The notes under the pieces were generated by a model, which had not been told where the DNA came from, did no database searches, and was given only the letters and a program-made list of their open reading frames with translations. Positions 26,029-34,377 of a stretch of 64,000 nt of DNA are shown piece after piece. The stretch covers positions 62,001 to 126,000 of the forward strand of contig CAMAQH010000001.1 of NCBI GenBank assembly GCA_945860295.1, in the 5' to 3' direction. The first letter of the stretch is position 1, and every line of letters begins with the position of its first letter. A program made the position numbers and the translations under genes. Source of the DNA: Prosthecobacter debontii. Lineage in GTDB: Bacteria > Verrucomicrobiota > Verrucomicrobiia > Verrucomicrobiales > Verrucomicrobiaceae.

Positions 26029-27345
26029 ATGAAGCTCACCATCATCGGCTCAGGTTACGTCGGACTCACCACAGGTGCCTGCTTTGCAGAAGTCGGCCAC
26101 AATGTCCTCTGTGTGGACAATGATCCGCTTAAGGTGGAGACACTGCTTGCCGGCCAAATCCCCATCTACGAACCAGGGCTGGAGGACATGGTGAAAAAAA
26201 ATGTCGCTGCTCGTCGTCTCCGCTTCACCACCAGCACTGAAGAAGGCGTCGATCATGGTGAAGTGCTTTTCATCGCTGTCCCGACCCCCCCCCAGCCTGA
26301 CGGCAGCGTGGACCTCAGTTTCATCGAAAAAGTCGCGCGTGAGATTTCTCAGTTCCTCACCAGCTACCGCGTCATCGTGGATAAAAGCACCGTGCCAGTG
26401 AAGACTGGCGAGCGTGTCACCCAGACCATCCGTCGTTACGCCAAACCAGGCGTTGAGTTTGATGTCATCAGCAATCCAGAGTTCCTCAGAGAAGGCTGTG
26501 CCGTCGCTGATCTCATGAAGCCTGACCGCATCGTCATCGGTGGTAACAGTGACCGCGCGCTCGCCCTCATGCAGAAAGTGTATGAGCCATTCGTCGCTCC
26601 TGTTCTGGTCACTGATATTAACAGCGCCGAACTCATCAAGCACGCCGCCAACAGCTTCCTCGCCCTCAAGATCAGCTACATTAATGCCCTGGCAGAGATC
26701 TGCGAAAACAGTGGCGCAGACGTGCTCAAGGTCGCTGAAGGCATCGGTGCCGACAAGCGTATCGGTCGTGATTTCCTCTCCGCCGGACTAGGTTACGGCG
26801 GATCATGTTTCCCAAAGGACATCGCCGCCTTTATCGCCATTAGCGAGCAGATCGGCATCCCCTTCGATCTGCTTAAAGAAGTCGAGCGCATCAATGCACG
26901 CCAGCTTGAGCGCTTTCTCAATTCCATCCGTGAGGCACTTTGGGTGCTGAAGGACAAAAAACTCGCCGTTTGGGGACTGTCCTTCAAGCCCAACACCGAC
27001 GACGTCCGATCTTCCGTCGCCATCAGTCTTGTCGAGAGACTCGTCGGTGAAGGAGCCGACGTCACCGCCTACGACCCCAAGGCCATGGACAAGGCCAGAG
27101 CGCTGCCAGTCGCAGGCAAGATCAAGCTTGCTGAAAGCGCCCTTGAGGCCGCATCCGGCGCAGAAGCCCTCATCATCGCCACCGAGTGGCGTGAGTTTGC
27201 CAGTGTCGATCTCGCCGAGTTGCGTGAGGTCATGCGCACCCCACTTATTTTTGACGGACGCAATCTGATAGATCCAGTGGCCGCTGCCGACTTTGGATTC
27301 CAATACCGTGGCATCGGCCGTGGTGTTGTGGAGGCACGAGGCTAA
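26029..27345 (+). CDS. UDP-glucose/GDP-mannose dehydrogenase family (probable UDP-glucose 6-dehydrogenase)
   Basis: 438 residues. An N-terminal Rossmann domain starts with GSGYVGLTTGACFAEVGH, the middle helical domain contains AELIKHAANSFLALKISYIN, and the catalytic cysteine lies in GYGGSCFPKD near residue 259. The C-terminal UDP-binding domain has WGLSFKPNTDDVRSS. It oxidises a nucleotide sugar to its uronic acid in two NAD-dependent steps, feeding capsule or LPS synthesis. UDP-glucose is the likeliest substrate by resemblance, but GDP-mannose and UDP-N-acetyl sugars cannot be excluded. rsmB starts three bases after its stop. Confidence 0.92.
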   Translation: MKLTIIGSGYVGLTTGACFAEVGHNVLCVDNDPLKVETLLAGQIPIYEPGLEDMVKKNVAARRLRFTTSTEEGVDHGEVLFIAVPTPPQPDGSVDLSFIEKVAREISQFLTSYRVIVDKSTVPVKTGERVTQTIRRYAKPGVEFDVISNPEFLREGCAVADLMKPDRIVIGGNSDRALALMQKVYEPFVAPVLVTDINSAELIKHAANSFLALKISYINALAEICENSGADVLKVAEGIGADKRIGRDFLSAGLGYGGSCFPKDIAAFIAISEQIGIPFDLLKEVERINARQLERFLNSIREALWVLKDKKLAVWGLSFKPNTDDVRSSVAISLVERLVGEGADVTAYDPKAMDKARALPVAGKIKLAESALEAASGAEALIIATEWREFASVDLAELREVMRTPLIFDGRNLIDPVAAADFGFQYRGIGRGVVEARG

Positions 27346-27348
27346 CTA

Positions 27349-28659
27349 ATGATCATGCCAGCTACACGCATCCCATCCCCCGGCTTCCGAGCCACCAGCA
27401 TCCGCTCCGTCGCCATCGAGGTGCTCACCGAATGGCAGAAAACGCCACGCTTCGCCGTGGACATTCTTGATGACTGGACACGCCGCACCGCGCTCTCCGC
27501 GCCCAATGCCGCCTTCCTTCACGACATCGTATTCACCTCCCTGCGGAACCTCAGCCTGCTCGATCACTGGACCGACCATCTCACGGATAACAAACACCTC
27601 GATCATCGCACTCGTTGGCTCCTGCGCATCGGTCTCTGCCAGCTCATCCTACTCGGCGTCCCATCTCATGCCGCCGTGAATGAAACCGTCGCCGTTGCGG
27701 GCCGCTCTGGCGCCCTCATCAATGCCGTGCTTCGTCGTGCCGACCGCGAGCAGCGGCAGCTTCTGGAAAAAGCGCACACACTGCCCCTCGCCATCGCCCA
27801 CTCGCACCCCGAGTTCCTCATTCGCCGATGGATCAAAATCATGGGCAAGGCCAAGGCCGAGTCCGTCTGCCAGTGGAATCAAAACCAAGCCCCCACGCAC
27901 ATTCGAGTCAATCGACTCATCGACGGAGCCGTCGAGCGCATGGCACGCCTCCCCGGCCTGCTCGCCCACACCAGTGAAGAAGACTTCTTCGAGTGCGAGA
28001 CCCCACCGCGTGAGGCCCTCAAGCACGGCCTCTGCTACGTCCAAGATCCCAGCACCGCCATCGCCCCGAAAATGCTTGGCGCACTCCCCGGTGAAAGCGT
28101 GCTCGACGCCTGTGCCGCTCCTGGTGGGAAAACCGCCATCATCTCCCAGATGATGTGTAATGAGGGCCGCCTCATCGCCTGCGATTCCTCCACCGCACGC
28201 CTGCCGCGGTTGCGTGAAAACCTCACCCGCCTTCATGCCCGCAATGCCCAGGTCATGCAGCATGATTTCCTCTCAGACACACCGCCACCTTTTGGCGATC
28301 TCCTGTTTGATCGCATCTTGCTGGATGTTCCTTGTTCAAACACCGGCGTCATGCGCCGCCGCATAGACGTCCGCTGGCGCTTGCAGGAGGAAGAGTTCGC
28401 CACGCTTGCCCAGACCCAGCGCGCCATCGTCGAGTCCGCCCTCCGCTATCTGAAGCCCGGCGGCAGCCTCGTCTATAGCACCTGCAGCATCGACCCCGAG
28501 GAAAATCAGCAGATCGTCCGCGCCGTGTTAGAAACCCATCCAGAGCTAGAAATGGCCGAAAGCCGCCTCGTCTTCCCCCCAAAAGACCTCATGGACGGAG
28601 CCTATGCCGCCCGCCTCTTGAAGAAGGCCTGGCCACCTGTGCCAGCAGGTGGGCTTTGA
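27349..28659 (+). CDS. rsmB: 16S rRNA (cytosine-967-C5)-methyltransferase
   Basis: 436 residues. An N-terminal NusB-like helical RNA-binding domain (about 20-150, with LLRIGLCQLILLGVPSHAAV and GALINAVLRR) is joined to a Rossmann methyltransferase. The SAM site is DACAAPGGKTAIISQM, and the two cysteines of RNA m5C methyltransferases are in LDVPCSNTGV and the catalytic YSTCSIDPEEN. It modifies 16S rRNA before assembly. A 7-bp hairpin (28633-28652) overlaps the stop codon and might help end the transcript, but the T-run is weak. The gene is probably cotranscribed with the dehydrogenase in front. Confidence 0.92.
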   Translation: MIMPATRIPSPGFRATSIRSVAIEVLTEWQKTPRFAVDILDDWTRRTALSAPNAAFLHDIVFTSLRNLSLLDHWTDHLTDNKHLDHRTRWLLRIGLCQLILLGVPSHAAVNETVAVAGRSGALINAVLRRADREQRQLLEKAHTLPLAIAHSHPEFLIRRWIKIMGKAKAESVCQWNQNQAPTHIRVNRLIDGAVERMARLPGLLAHTSEEDFFECETPPREALKHGLCYVQDPSTAIAPKMLGALPGESVLDACAAPGGKTAIISQMMCNEGRLIACDSSTARLPRLRENLTRLHARNAQVMQHDFLSDTPPPFGDLLFDRILLDVPCSNTGVMRRRIDVRWRLQEEEFATLAQTQRAIVESALRYLKPGGSLVYSTCSIDPEENQQIVRAVLETHPELEMAESRLVFPPKDLMDGAYAARLLKKAWPPVPAGGL

Positions 28660-29079
28660 AACGTGAAGGCGTTATGTGATCTTGGTTTCACAAGGGATTG
28701 CTGGTTTATTTTCATAGATACGCATCGTCAATTTGTTCATAGCAGAGTGCTGAGATGCCTTTTGCCCAGGTCAGTGCTGGAGAGCGGAGCTTTTCATGTT
28801 TTGAGGGCTCTACTAGGCACGCCGGATCGCTTATGAATTGGGGGACGCTCTGGCGCTATCACGCTGTGCATCACAGCACTAAAAAGCTGTGGTTTTTTAA
28901 TACCGGACGTCCAATGAAATCAGTTTCAAAGTTGCTATGCCAAAAGGCATCTGGGGCCAAATCGTAGAGCCTTTCCGATGGAGGAAAATGCAGACTGCGG
29001 CCGAGATTGGCACATCTAAGTGTGAGCTGCTTTGAGGAGTAAAGTTGAGGTTTCGCGACTTCCGACAATGCGCCACTGT
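28660..29079. other. gene-free stretch of about 420 bases
   Basis: Short open frames on both strands look like chance: none has a recognisable domain or convincing start. The sequence between two convergent genes holds a few weak hairpins such as TGCCAAAAGGCA near 28940. It could be a degraded gene or a dispersed repeat, which this window alone cannot show. Confidence 0.4.
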
Positions 29080-29628
29080 TTACCGCGCTGCACTGGCGAT
29101 GACTTCACGGGCGGTGTGCTCGCCGAGTAGCTTGGAGGCATTCACTTCGACGAGGCTCTCACGACCGAGGAACTCCATGAGGACTTTGATGCGTTCTTCT
29201 CCGCTGTGGATGCTGTTGACGATGCCTTTCAGCCCGCGCATGGGGCCTTCCGTTAACTCCACGGTATCGCCCACTTTGACGCCGATGTGGATCTCTTTGA
29301 TGACTTGGCCTTCCATCTCCTGGCGGATCAATTCGATCACGCGATCAGACACGGGAGTCATCTGCCCGCCGAAGTCCACGATGCGGATGACATTCTGCGA
29401 ATGTTTCACGGCCCGCATGGATGTGGCAGGGGTGAAGCGCGCGAAGAAGTAGCTGGGGAAGAGTGCCTCGATAAACCAGACCTTTCCGCGCTTGGTGATG
29501 CGCTGGAATTTGATGCGTGGGCAGTAAGTCTCGACATCTGGCAGGCCGAGCATGAGGCCTGCGGCAAGGTGCTCGCACTTCGGTCGGGAGTGGATGACAT
29601 ACCAAGCGGGGGTTTCAGAAAACTTCAT
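29080..29628 (-). CDS. NusG-family transcription elongation factor paralogue (RfaH/UpxY-like)
   Basis: About 182 residues. The N-terminal NGN domain (WYVIHSRPKCEHLAA, TYCPRIKFQRITKRGK, EALFPSYFFARF) binds the RNA polymerase clamp. The C-terminal KOW domain has VGDTVELTEGPMRGLKGIV. The housekeeping nusG normally sits with secE and ribosomal genes. This copy is alone near lptD, a UDP-sugar dehydrogenase and glycosyltransferases, so it is probably a specialised paralogue for long polysaccharide operons. I placed the start at ATG 29628, just before KFSETPAWYVI; the frame extends to 29691. Confidence 0.85.
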   Translation of the reverse strand: MKFSETPAWYVIHSRPKCEHLAAGLMLGLPDVETYCPRIKFQRITKRGKVWFIEALFPSYFFARFTPATSMRAVKHSQNVIRIVDFGGQMTPVSDRVIELIRQEMEGQVIKEIHIGVKVGDTVELTEGPMRGLKGIVNSIHSGEERIKVLMEFLGRESLVEVNASKLLGEHTAREVIASAAR

Positions 29629-29727
29629 GTGCCTGAGGTAACATGGGGGCAGGGAAGCGGGCAACCTCAAACCCGTTTGCGCATTCCGCACCTCTGCGCC
29701 AGTCTGCGCACCCTTACCCTAACCTGC

Positions 29728-30318
29728 ATGTTCAAAGAACTCCACGACTACCTCTACCACCTGTCACCGACGGGCGGTCTGCCGATGAAGCCTGTGGGCA
29801 TTCTGCTGGGTCTGGCCCTGTTGGTGACGCATCTCTGGGCCTGGCGCAATGCGGATAAGGCGAAGGCTTTTCTGCGCTCTTTTCCCCGTCATTATGGCTG
29901 GGGTGTGGCGCTGCTGACGATTGATTTTTTCTGGAGCATGATGGTGCTGTCGAACATGGACATGGGTGAGTTCTTCTTCCTGCGTAAATGGTTCCTGACT
30001 CTGGTGCCGATCGGCTTTGTGCTGGTGCTGATCTATGTGAAGGAATTTCTCTCCGTGCGTGCTCTGGGAAGCCTGATGCTGCTGGTCTCTGGTGTGGTGC
30101 TGGCGGCAGCTTTTCTCCAGCCTCCCGTCACGCGCCTACTGCTGCCTGTTCTGGCTTATGCTTGGATCATTTCGGGCATGTTCTTTGTCGGTATGCCTTT
30201 CCTGATGCGTGACTGGACGACCTGGCTGCTGGCTAAAGAAGGCCGCTGGAGTCTGGCGGTGTGGGGCGGGATCGGCTACGGCGCGGCGCTGCTGGTGCTG
30301 GCAGTTCTGACTTACTGA
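29728..30318 (+). CDS. hypothetical integral membrane protein
   Basis: About 196 residues with five to six hydrophobic segments (GILLGLALLVTHLWAW, WGVALLTIDFFWSMMVL, WFLTLVPIGFVLVLIYV, ALGSLMLLVSGVVLAAAF, LPVLAYAWIISGMFFV, GIGYGAALLVLAVL). It has no recognised family motif. The ATG at 29728 begins MFKELHDYLYHLSP, and the frame is open well upstream over the divergent NusG paralogue. The glycosyltransferase gene starts three bases after its stop, so the two are probably cotranscribed. Confidence 0.75.
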   Translation: MFKELHDYLYHLSPTGGLPMKPVGILLGLALLVTHLWAWRNADKAKAFLRSFPRHYGWGVALLTIDFFWSMMVLSNMDMGEFFFLRKWFLTLVPIGFVLVLIYVKEFLSVRALGSLMLLVSGVVLAAAFLQPPVTRLLLPVLAYAWIISGMFFVGMPFLMRDWTTWLLAKEGRWSLAVWGGIGYGAALLVLAVLTY

Positions 30319-30320
30319 GC

Positions 30321-31229
30321 ATGGAGCCGCAGCGTCCTCGTGTGCTAGTGATCCGTGGCGGGGCGATTGGTGACTTCATCCTCACGCTGCCGGCGATCCG
30401 GCTGCTGCGGGAAAGCATCGCGGGGTGCCATCTCGAAGCACTGGGTTATCCCGGCATCGTCGAATTGGCCAAGCACGCGGGTCTTGCCGATGCTACACGC
30501 AGTCTAGAGCACCGGACGATGGCTTCTTTGTTTGCACCTGGAGCGTCCATTGATCCTGCTTTGGTGGAGTATCTATGCAGCTTCAATCTCGTCGTCAGTT
30601 ACCTCTTTGATCCTGATGGTATCTTGCGTGCGAACCTGGAACGCATCGGCGTGAAGACGCTCATCGAGTGCCCGCATCGTGTGGTCGATGGGCAAGGCCA
30701 CGCTTCAGAGCAGCTCGCGCGTCCGCTGCAAAAGTTGGCGATGTTTTTAGAAGAGCCTGGATGGCGCGCGCCGCTTTTCATTTCTACACCACTCGCCAGC
30801 GCGAGACGCATCACCATTCATCTCGGCAGCGGATCGGAGACGAAGAACTGGCCTGCCGAGCACTGGCAGCGACTCGCAGATGAATTGCAAACGCGGCATC
30901 CGCAGACCTCGATAGTTTTCATCACTGGAGAGGCTGAGGCAGCGCGTGGGACCAGAGCAGGTGCAGCCAGCGATCATTGGCACGCATTGCCACTTGCCGA
31001 GCTGGCAGATCGTCTCGGCACTTGCCAGTTCTTCCTCGGTCACGACAGCGGCATCTCACATCTTGCCTCGGCTTGCGGTGTGCCATGCATCCTTCTTTTT
31101 GGTCCCACCAACCCAACTACCTGGGCTCCGCCACAATCAACGGTGCAGGTTCTGCGCGCTCCGGCGGGTGATTTGAATCTGTTACCTTATGAGGTCGTGC
31201 GTGACACGGTGATGGCTCGGTTGGTGTGA
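30321..31229 (+). CDS. glycosyltransferase family 9 (heptosyltransferase-like)
   Basis: About 302 residues of the GT-B fold. The N-terminus VLVIRGGAIGDFILTLPAIR is the family's phosphate-contacting glycine-rich start. The C-terminal half has the donor-binding HLGSGSETKNWPAEHWQRLA and the diagnostic FLGHDSGISHLASACGVP followed by LFGPTNPTTW. GT9 enzymes add heptose or related sugars to the inner LPS core from ADP-linked donors. Which sugar is used here is unknown. It is likely cotranscribed with the membrane protein before it. Confidence 0.9.
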   Translation: MEPQRPRVLVIRGGAIGDFILTLPAIRLLRESIAGCHLEALGYPGIVELAKHAGLADATRSLEHRTMASLFAPGASIDPALVEYLCSFNLVVSYLFDPDGILRANLERIGVKTLIECPHRVVDGQGHASEQLARPLQKLAMFLEEPGWRAPLFISTPLASARRITIHLGSGSETKNWPAEHWQRLADELQTRHPQTSIVFITGEAEAARGTRAGAASDHWHALPLAELADRLGTCQFFLGHDSGISHLASACGVPCILLFGPTNPTTWAPPQSTVQVLRAPAGDLNLLPYEVVRDTVMARLV

Positions 31230-31296
31230 TAAAAGTCTGGAAACTCGTGCCAAGCCTGCCTTGTGACGACTCTGTGACGTGCTATTTTTTGTCCTC

Positions 31297-31923
31297 ATGT
31301 CTGATTCACCGCGTTTACGCACACTCCTAATCCTCGGTGCCCCTGGCAGTGGCAAAGGCACGCAGGGAAAGGTCCTGGGTTCCATCCCGCGCTTCCATCA
31401 TCTGGCCTGTGGAGATGTCTTTCGCTCGCTCGACACGCGCACCACTTTGGGACAAAAATTTGTCGAATACTCCAGCCGTGGCGAACTCGTGCCCGATGAT
31501 TTAACTGTGCAACTCTGGCGCGCAAACATCAAACAGCGTGTGGACGGCCACGTCTTCAAACCTGAGATCGACTTTCTGGTGCTCGACGGCATCCCGCGCA
31601 ATGTCGAGCAGGCGAAGTACATGGAGCAGGACATCGACGTGCTGAAAGTTTTCCACCTCAGTTGCCCCGACCGCACCGAGCTTGCTCGTCGTCTGCGTAA
31701 ACGCGCCCTGAAGGACAACCGCTTCGATGACGCCAACGAGTCTGTCATTCAGCAGCGCTTCGCCACGTACGAGGCCGAGACGAAACCGATTCTCGATTAC
31801 TATGCAGGCGACCGAATCTGCCAGATCGATGCCAGCCAGCCACCAGCTAAGGTGCTATACGACATCATCGCTGGCGTCATGACACTCGACGCTTGGCGTG
31901 AAATCGAGAAGATGAAGGTCTAG
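31297..31923 (+). CDS. adenylate kinase-family nucleoside monophosphate kinase
   Basis: About 208 residues. The P-loop is GAPGSGKGTQ, the NMP-binding segment includes HLACGDVFRSL, FVEYSSRGELVPDD and the LDGIPRN motif (usually DGFPR), and the arginine-rich lid region reads LRKRALKDNRFDD without zinc cysteines. It interconverts AMP, ATP and ADP in the cytosol. The Ile in DGIPR and the short lid make it somewhat divergent, so it may be a paralogue of the main adk. The ATG at 31297 begins MSDSPRLRTL. fmt follows after three bases, so the two are cotranscribed. Confidence 0.85.
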   Translation: MSDSPRLRTLLILGAPGSGKGTQGKVLGSIPRFHHLACGDVFRSLDTRTTLGQKFVEYSSRGELVPDDLTVQLWRANIKQRVDGHVFKPEIDFLVLDGIPRNVEQAKYMEQDIDVLKVFHLSCPDRTELARRLRKRALKDNRFDDANESVIQQRFATYEAETKPILDYYAGDRICQIDASQPPAKVLYDIIAGVMTLDAWREIEKMKV

Positions 31924-31926
31924 CCC

Positions 31927-32859
31927 ATGCGCATCCTTTTTATCGGCACAGGAGACATTGGTCTGCCCTCACTGGAGTGGTTGCTTTCAACCCCGAAGCA
32001 TGAAGTCGTCGGCGTCATCACACAGCCAGATAAACCCGCTGGTCGTAAGCTCGTGCTCACACCGCCAGAGGTGAAAGTGCGTTCATTGGCCGCTGGTTTG
32101 ACCGTCCTGCAACCGCCGAAGATTCGCTATATTGTCGATGAACTAAAATTGTTTCAGGCCGATGTCGCTGTGGTCGTCGCCTATGGGCAAATCCTGCCGC
32201 GCACGGTGCTCGATGTCCCACGTCTCGCCTGTCTGAACATCCACGCATCCCTTTTGCCAAGACATCGCGGCGCATCGCCGATCCAGGCAGTGATTCGCGA
32301 GGGCGATGCCGAGACCGGCGTGACCATTATGTTCATGGATGAAGGCCTTGATACAGGAGACATTTTGCTCATGGACGCCATGCCCATTCTGCCCACCGAC
32401 ACTGGCGGCGTGCTGCATGACAAGCTCGCCCTCGCCGCGCCCGCCAGCCTGGAGCGCGCGCTGGATATTATCGCCGCTGGCCATCCGCCACGCACACCGC
32501 AGGACAACGCGCTCACCACGCACTGCGGCAAGTTGAAGCGTGAAGACGGTCGCCTAGACTGGACTCGCAGCGCCGAGGCATTGGAGCGCCTCATCCGTGC
32601 CTACAATCCCTGGCCTGGCACGAGTTGTCTGTTGCCTGATGGTAAGCCACTCAAAGTCCACCGTGCCACGATCATCGAAGGTGAAGCATGCCCCTTAGCT
32701 GGCACCATTGTCTCCGCCGATCCCAAAGTGGGCCTAATCATCAGTTGCGGCACAGGATTGCTGAAGCTCGAAGAAGTCCAAGCCGAAGGCGGGAAACGCC
32801 TCTCCGCAGCCGACTTCCTGCGCGGTCACACGCTGGAGGTCGGGACGAGACTTGCGTAA
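31927..32859 (+). CDS. fmt: methionyl-tRNA formyltransferase
   Basis: 310 residues. The N-terminal formyl-transferase domain starts MRILFIGTGDIGLPSLEWL and has the catalytic Asn-His-Asp set in NIHASLLPRHRGASP (Asn, His) and GLDTGDIL (Asp). The C-terminal OB-like domain begins about residue 205 (GRLDWTRSAEALERLIRAYN). It formylates initiator methionyl-tRNA using 10-formyl-THF. It starts three bases after the adenylate kinase-like gene. No def gene adjoins it in this window. Confidence 0.95.
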   Translation: MRILFIGTGDIGLPSLEWLLSTPKHEVVGVITQPDKPAGRKLVLTPPEVKVRSLAAGLTVLQPPKIRYIVDELKLFQADVAVVVAYGQILPRTVLDVPRLACLNIHASLLPRHRGASPIQAVIREGDAETGVTIMFMDEGLDTGDILLMDAMPILPTDTGGVLHDKLALAAPASLERALDIIAAGHPPRTPQDNALTTHCGKLKREDGRLDWTRSAEALERLIRAYNPWPGTSCLLPDGKPLKVHRATIIEGEACPLAGTIVSADPKVGLIISCGTGLLKLEEVQAEGGKRLSAADFLRGHTLEVGTRLA

Positions 32860-32886
32860 CCTTTATTTGTCCCGCAAACTCTGCTC

Positions 32887-33201
32887 ATGGAAACGCTCAC
32901 CTATCCGCACATCACACTCGCCGTAGACGGGCGGGCGTGGATCACCGGCTGCAACACCAAAGTAATCGAGGTTGCGCTCGATCATATGGCTCATGGCTGG
33001 ACGGCAGAGGAAATTCATTTTCAGCATCCGCACCTGCCGCTTTCACACATTCACTCAGCGCTCGCCTATTACTACGATCACCGTAGCGAGCTTGATGAGG
33101 CTATGTCGGTTCAGGTTGAGTCCGTTGCTTCGTTTAGGGCGGCGTCATCTCCTTTCATGCTGGCAGAGCGTGCCAGACCGAGAAAACTTGTGACGGCCTA
33201 A
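32887..33201 (+). CDS. DUF433 antitoxin
   Basis: 104 residues. The DUF433 domain covers the first 75 or so, with PHITLAVDGRAWITGCNTKV, then GWTAEEIHFQHPHLPLSHIHSALAYYYDH in the usual winged-helix order (motif GWT-EEI-x-HP-LPL-IH-AL-YYYDH). DUF433 proteins act as DNA-binding antitoxins to PIN-like DUF5615 toxins, and such a toxin gene follows after five bases but is interrupted. The antitoxin itself is intact. Confidence 0.85.
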   Translation: METLTYPHITLAVDGRAWITGCNTKVIEVALDHMAHGWTAEEIHFQHPHLPLSHIHSALAYYYDHRSELDEAMSVQVESVASFRAASSPFMLAERARPRKLVTA

Positions 33202-33206
33202 AACTC

Positions 33207-33557
33207 ATGGCTGCCGGTCTTTATATGGACGTGCATGTGCCACGAGCGGTAACAATCGCTTTGCGAAAGAGAGGCGTGGATGTTTTGACGGCTTAGGAAG
33301 ATGGTACTCATGTCTGGCCAGATGATGAGCTGCTGGATCGTGCCACCGAGTTGAGCCGCATGGTTGTCACCCAGGACGAAGATTTTCTGGGGGAAGCACA
33401 TCGTCGGCAGGAACTCGGTGAGCCTTTTGCCACGGTGATTTACGGTCACCAACTTATCGTCAGCCTCTCCGACTTGATTCGCGATCTCGAAATTCTCGCT
33501 CAAATCGCCGAGGAAAGAGATGTCACGGATCAGGTCATTTATCTGCCACTCAAGTAG
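33207..33557 (+). pseudogene. DUF5615 PIN-like toxin, interrupted by an amber stop
   Basis: From ATG 33207 the frame reads AAGLYMDVHVPRAVTIALRK, then RGVDVLTA, then TAG at 33294-33296, then EDGTHVWPDDELLDRATELS and VVTQDEDFL to a TAA-type end at 33557. The expected family segment is DVLTAQEDG, so the TAG replaces a Gln codon (CAG to TAG, a single change). The acidic residues of the PIN-like nuclease (Asp in MDVHVP and in TQDEDFL) are otherwise kept. It forms the toxin half of the pair with the DUF433 gene. A reinitiation at ATG 33360 would lack the first catalytic Asp. Confidence 0.85.
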
Positions 33558-33584
33558 TCCGCATAGTGTACTGTGCGGACCACG

Positions 33585-33646
33585 TCACACCTCGCTCTTC
33601 GGTTCGAGCAGAAGGATGCCCACGATGAACCTGATCACCGCGATGT
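33585..33646 (-). pseudogene. 3'-end relic of a second MFS transporter gene
   Basis: On the minus strand this 62-base piece reads IAVIRFIVGILLLEPKSEV-stop, closely matching the C-terminal IAVISFIVGFLLPEPKSEE-stop of the MFS gene at 34378-34440. The bases also align (the stretch CCCACGATGAA is shared, with scattered substitutions). Similarity stops abruptly at about 33646. The stop codon of the neighbouring hypothetical gene falls within the relic. Confidence 0.75.
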
Positions 33647-34309
33647 CTCACCAATGTCGCTCTTTATGCATCTGACGCTGATGAGATGACGATCTTTTGG
33701 AATAAAGTCCATGATCTCTGCACCTTGATTTCTAAAAAGACTCCAACCTAGTTTCTTGAGAGCAAAACCTGTATCTGCAACGAATCGTATTCTTGAGGCC
33801 CCGAATGTTTTCGGCGGATGAACCGGAACATAGCCACAGATGTCTCTGGGAAAGTGAGGCTGCATGTAAGAGACATCGATGGTGAATAGCTTTTTCAACA
33901 TGTGAAAAGGCAAAGACACTTCATAGACGCAAAGAAACCAATCTTTAGGCAGGCCGCATACGAAACGAGGTGTGCCAGCAACTGTAATATCATTGCGGAT
34001 CACGCCTTTAAACCTCCTGTTTCCAAGCTTCAAAACAGGAACAGTTTCAGTTTTAGGAGTTCCTAGAACTGGCAGCAAGACAGGAATAAAAACGAACACA
34101 TGGGTGTCAGGATCTTTTGGCCAATCGTCTTTATCCATTTCGAATGTGTACTTGCCACAGACCTGCGAATTCCCCGACTGCACGGTGACCGTTACGTCTT
34201 CGCATACCATCGTTATGTTACGACGATTAGGATCGACCGCGATTGGATTGCCTTGGACAAAGGAAATCGTCAAGGTCAGAGCTATGAAAAATTGGGACAG
34301 GAGTTTCAT
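33635..34309 (-). CDS. hypothetical secreted protein
   Basis: About 224 residues with a signal peptide (MKLLSQFFIALTLTISFVQG). The mature part is beta-rich with several Cys (VCEDVTVTV, QVCGKYTFEM, RFVCGLPKDWFLCVYEV). I do not recognise a family. It lies between the 3' relic of an MFS gene and an intact MFS gene on the same strand, and its last codons and stop come from the relic sequence, so it was probably inserted between or fused into a duplicated locus. Its lower GC compared with neighbours is consistent with acquisition, though not proof. Confidence 0.65.
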   Translation of the reverse strand: MKLLSQFFIALTLTISFVQGNPIAVDPNRRNITMVCEDVTVTVQSGNSQVCGKYTFEMDKDDWPKDPDTHVFVFIPVLLPVLGTPKTETVPVLKLGNRRFKGVIRNDITVAGTPRFVCGLPKDWFLCVYEVSLPFHMLKKLFTIDVSYMQPHFPRDICGYVPVHPPKTFGASRIRFVADTGFALKKLGWSLFRNQGAEIMDFIPKDRHLISVRCIKSDIGETSR

Positions 34310-34377
34310 GCAAATCCAACGGATTGGGACGCTGGCCGAAGGCATTCAGCCAGCGTATCGAAACCTCTTTCTAAAGA

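Noticed and set aside
29287-29727. Extension of the membrane protein gene to a start at 29287
   Set aside because: It runs antisense through the NusG paralogue; ATG 29728 directly precedes the protein-like sequence.
94-33296. A genome-wide reassignment of TAG to an amino acid, suggested by in-frame TAG codons in NlpC/P60, the MbnP-like gene and the DUF5615 toxin
   Set aside because: The expected residues differ (Gln, Trp, other), frameshifts and a TAA occur as well, and core genes show no in-frame TAG. Ordinary decay explains it.
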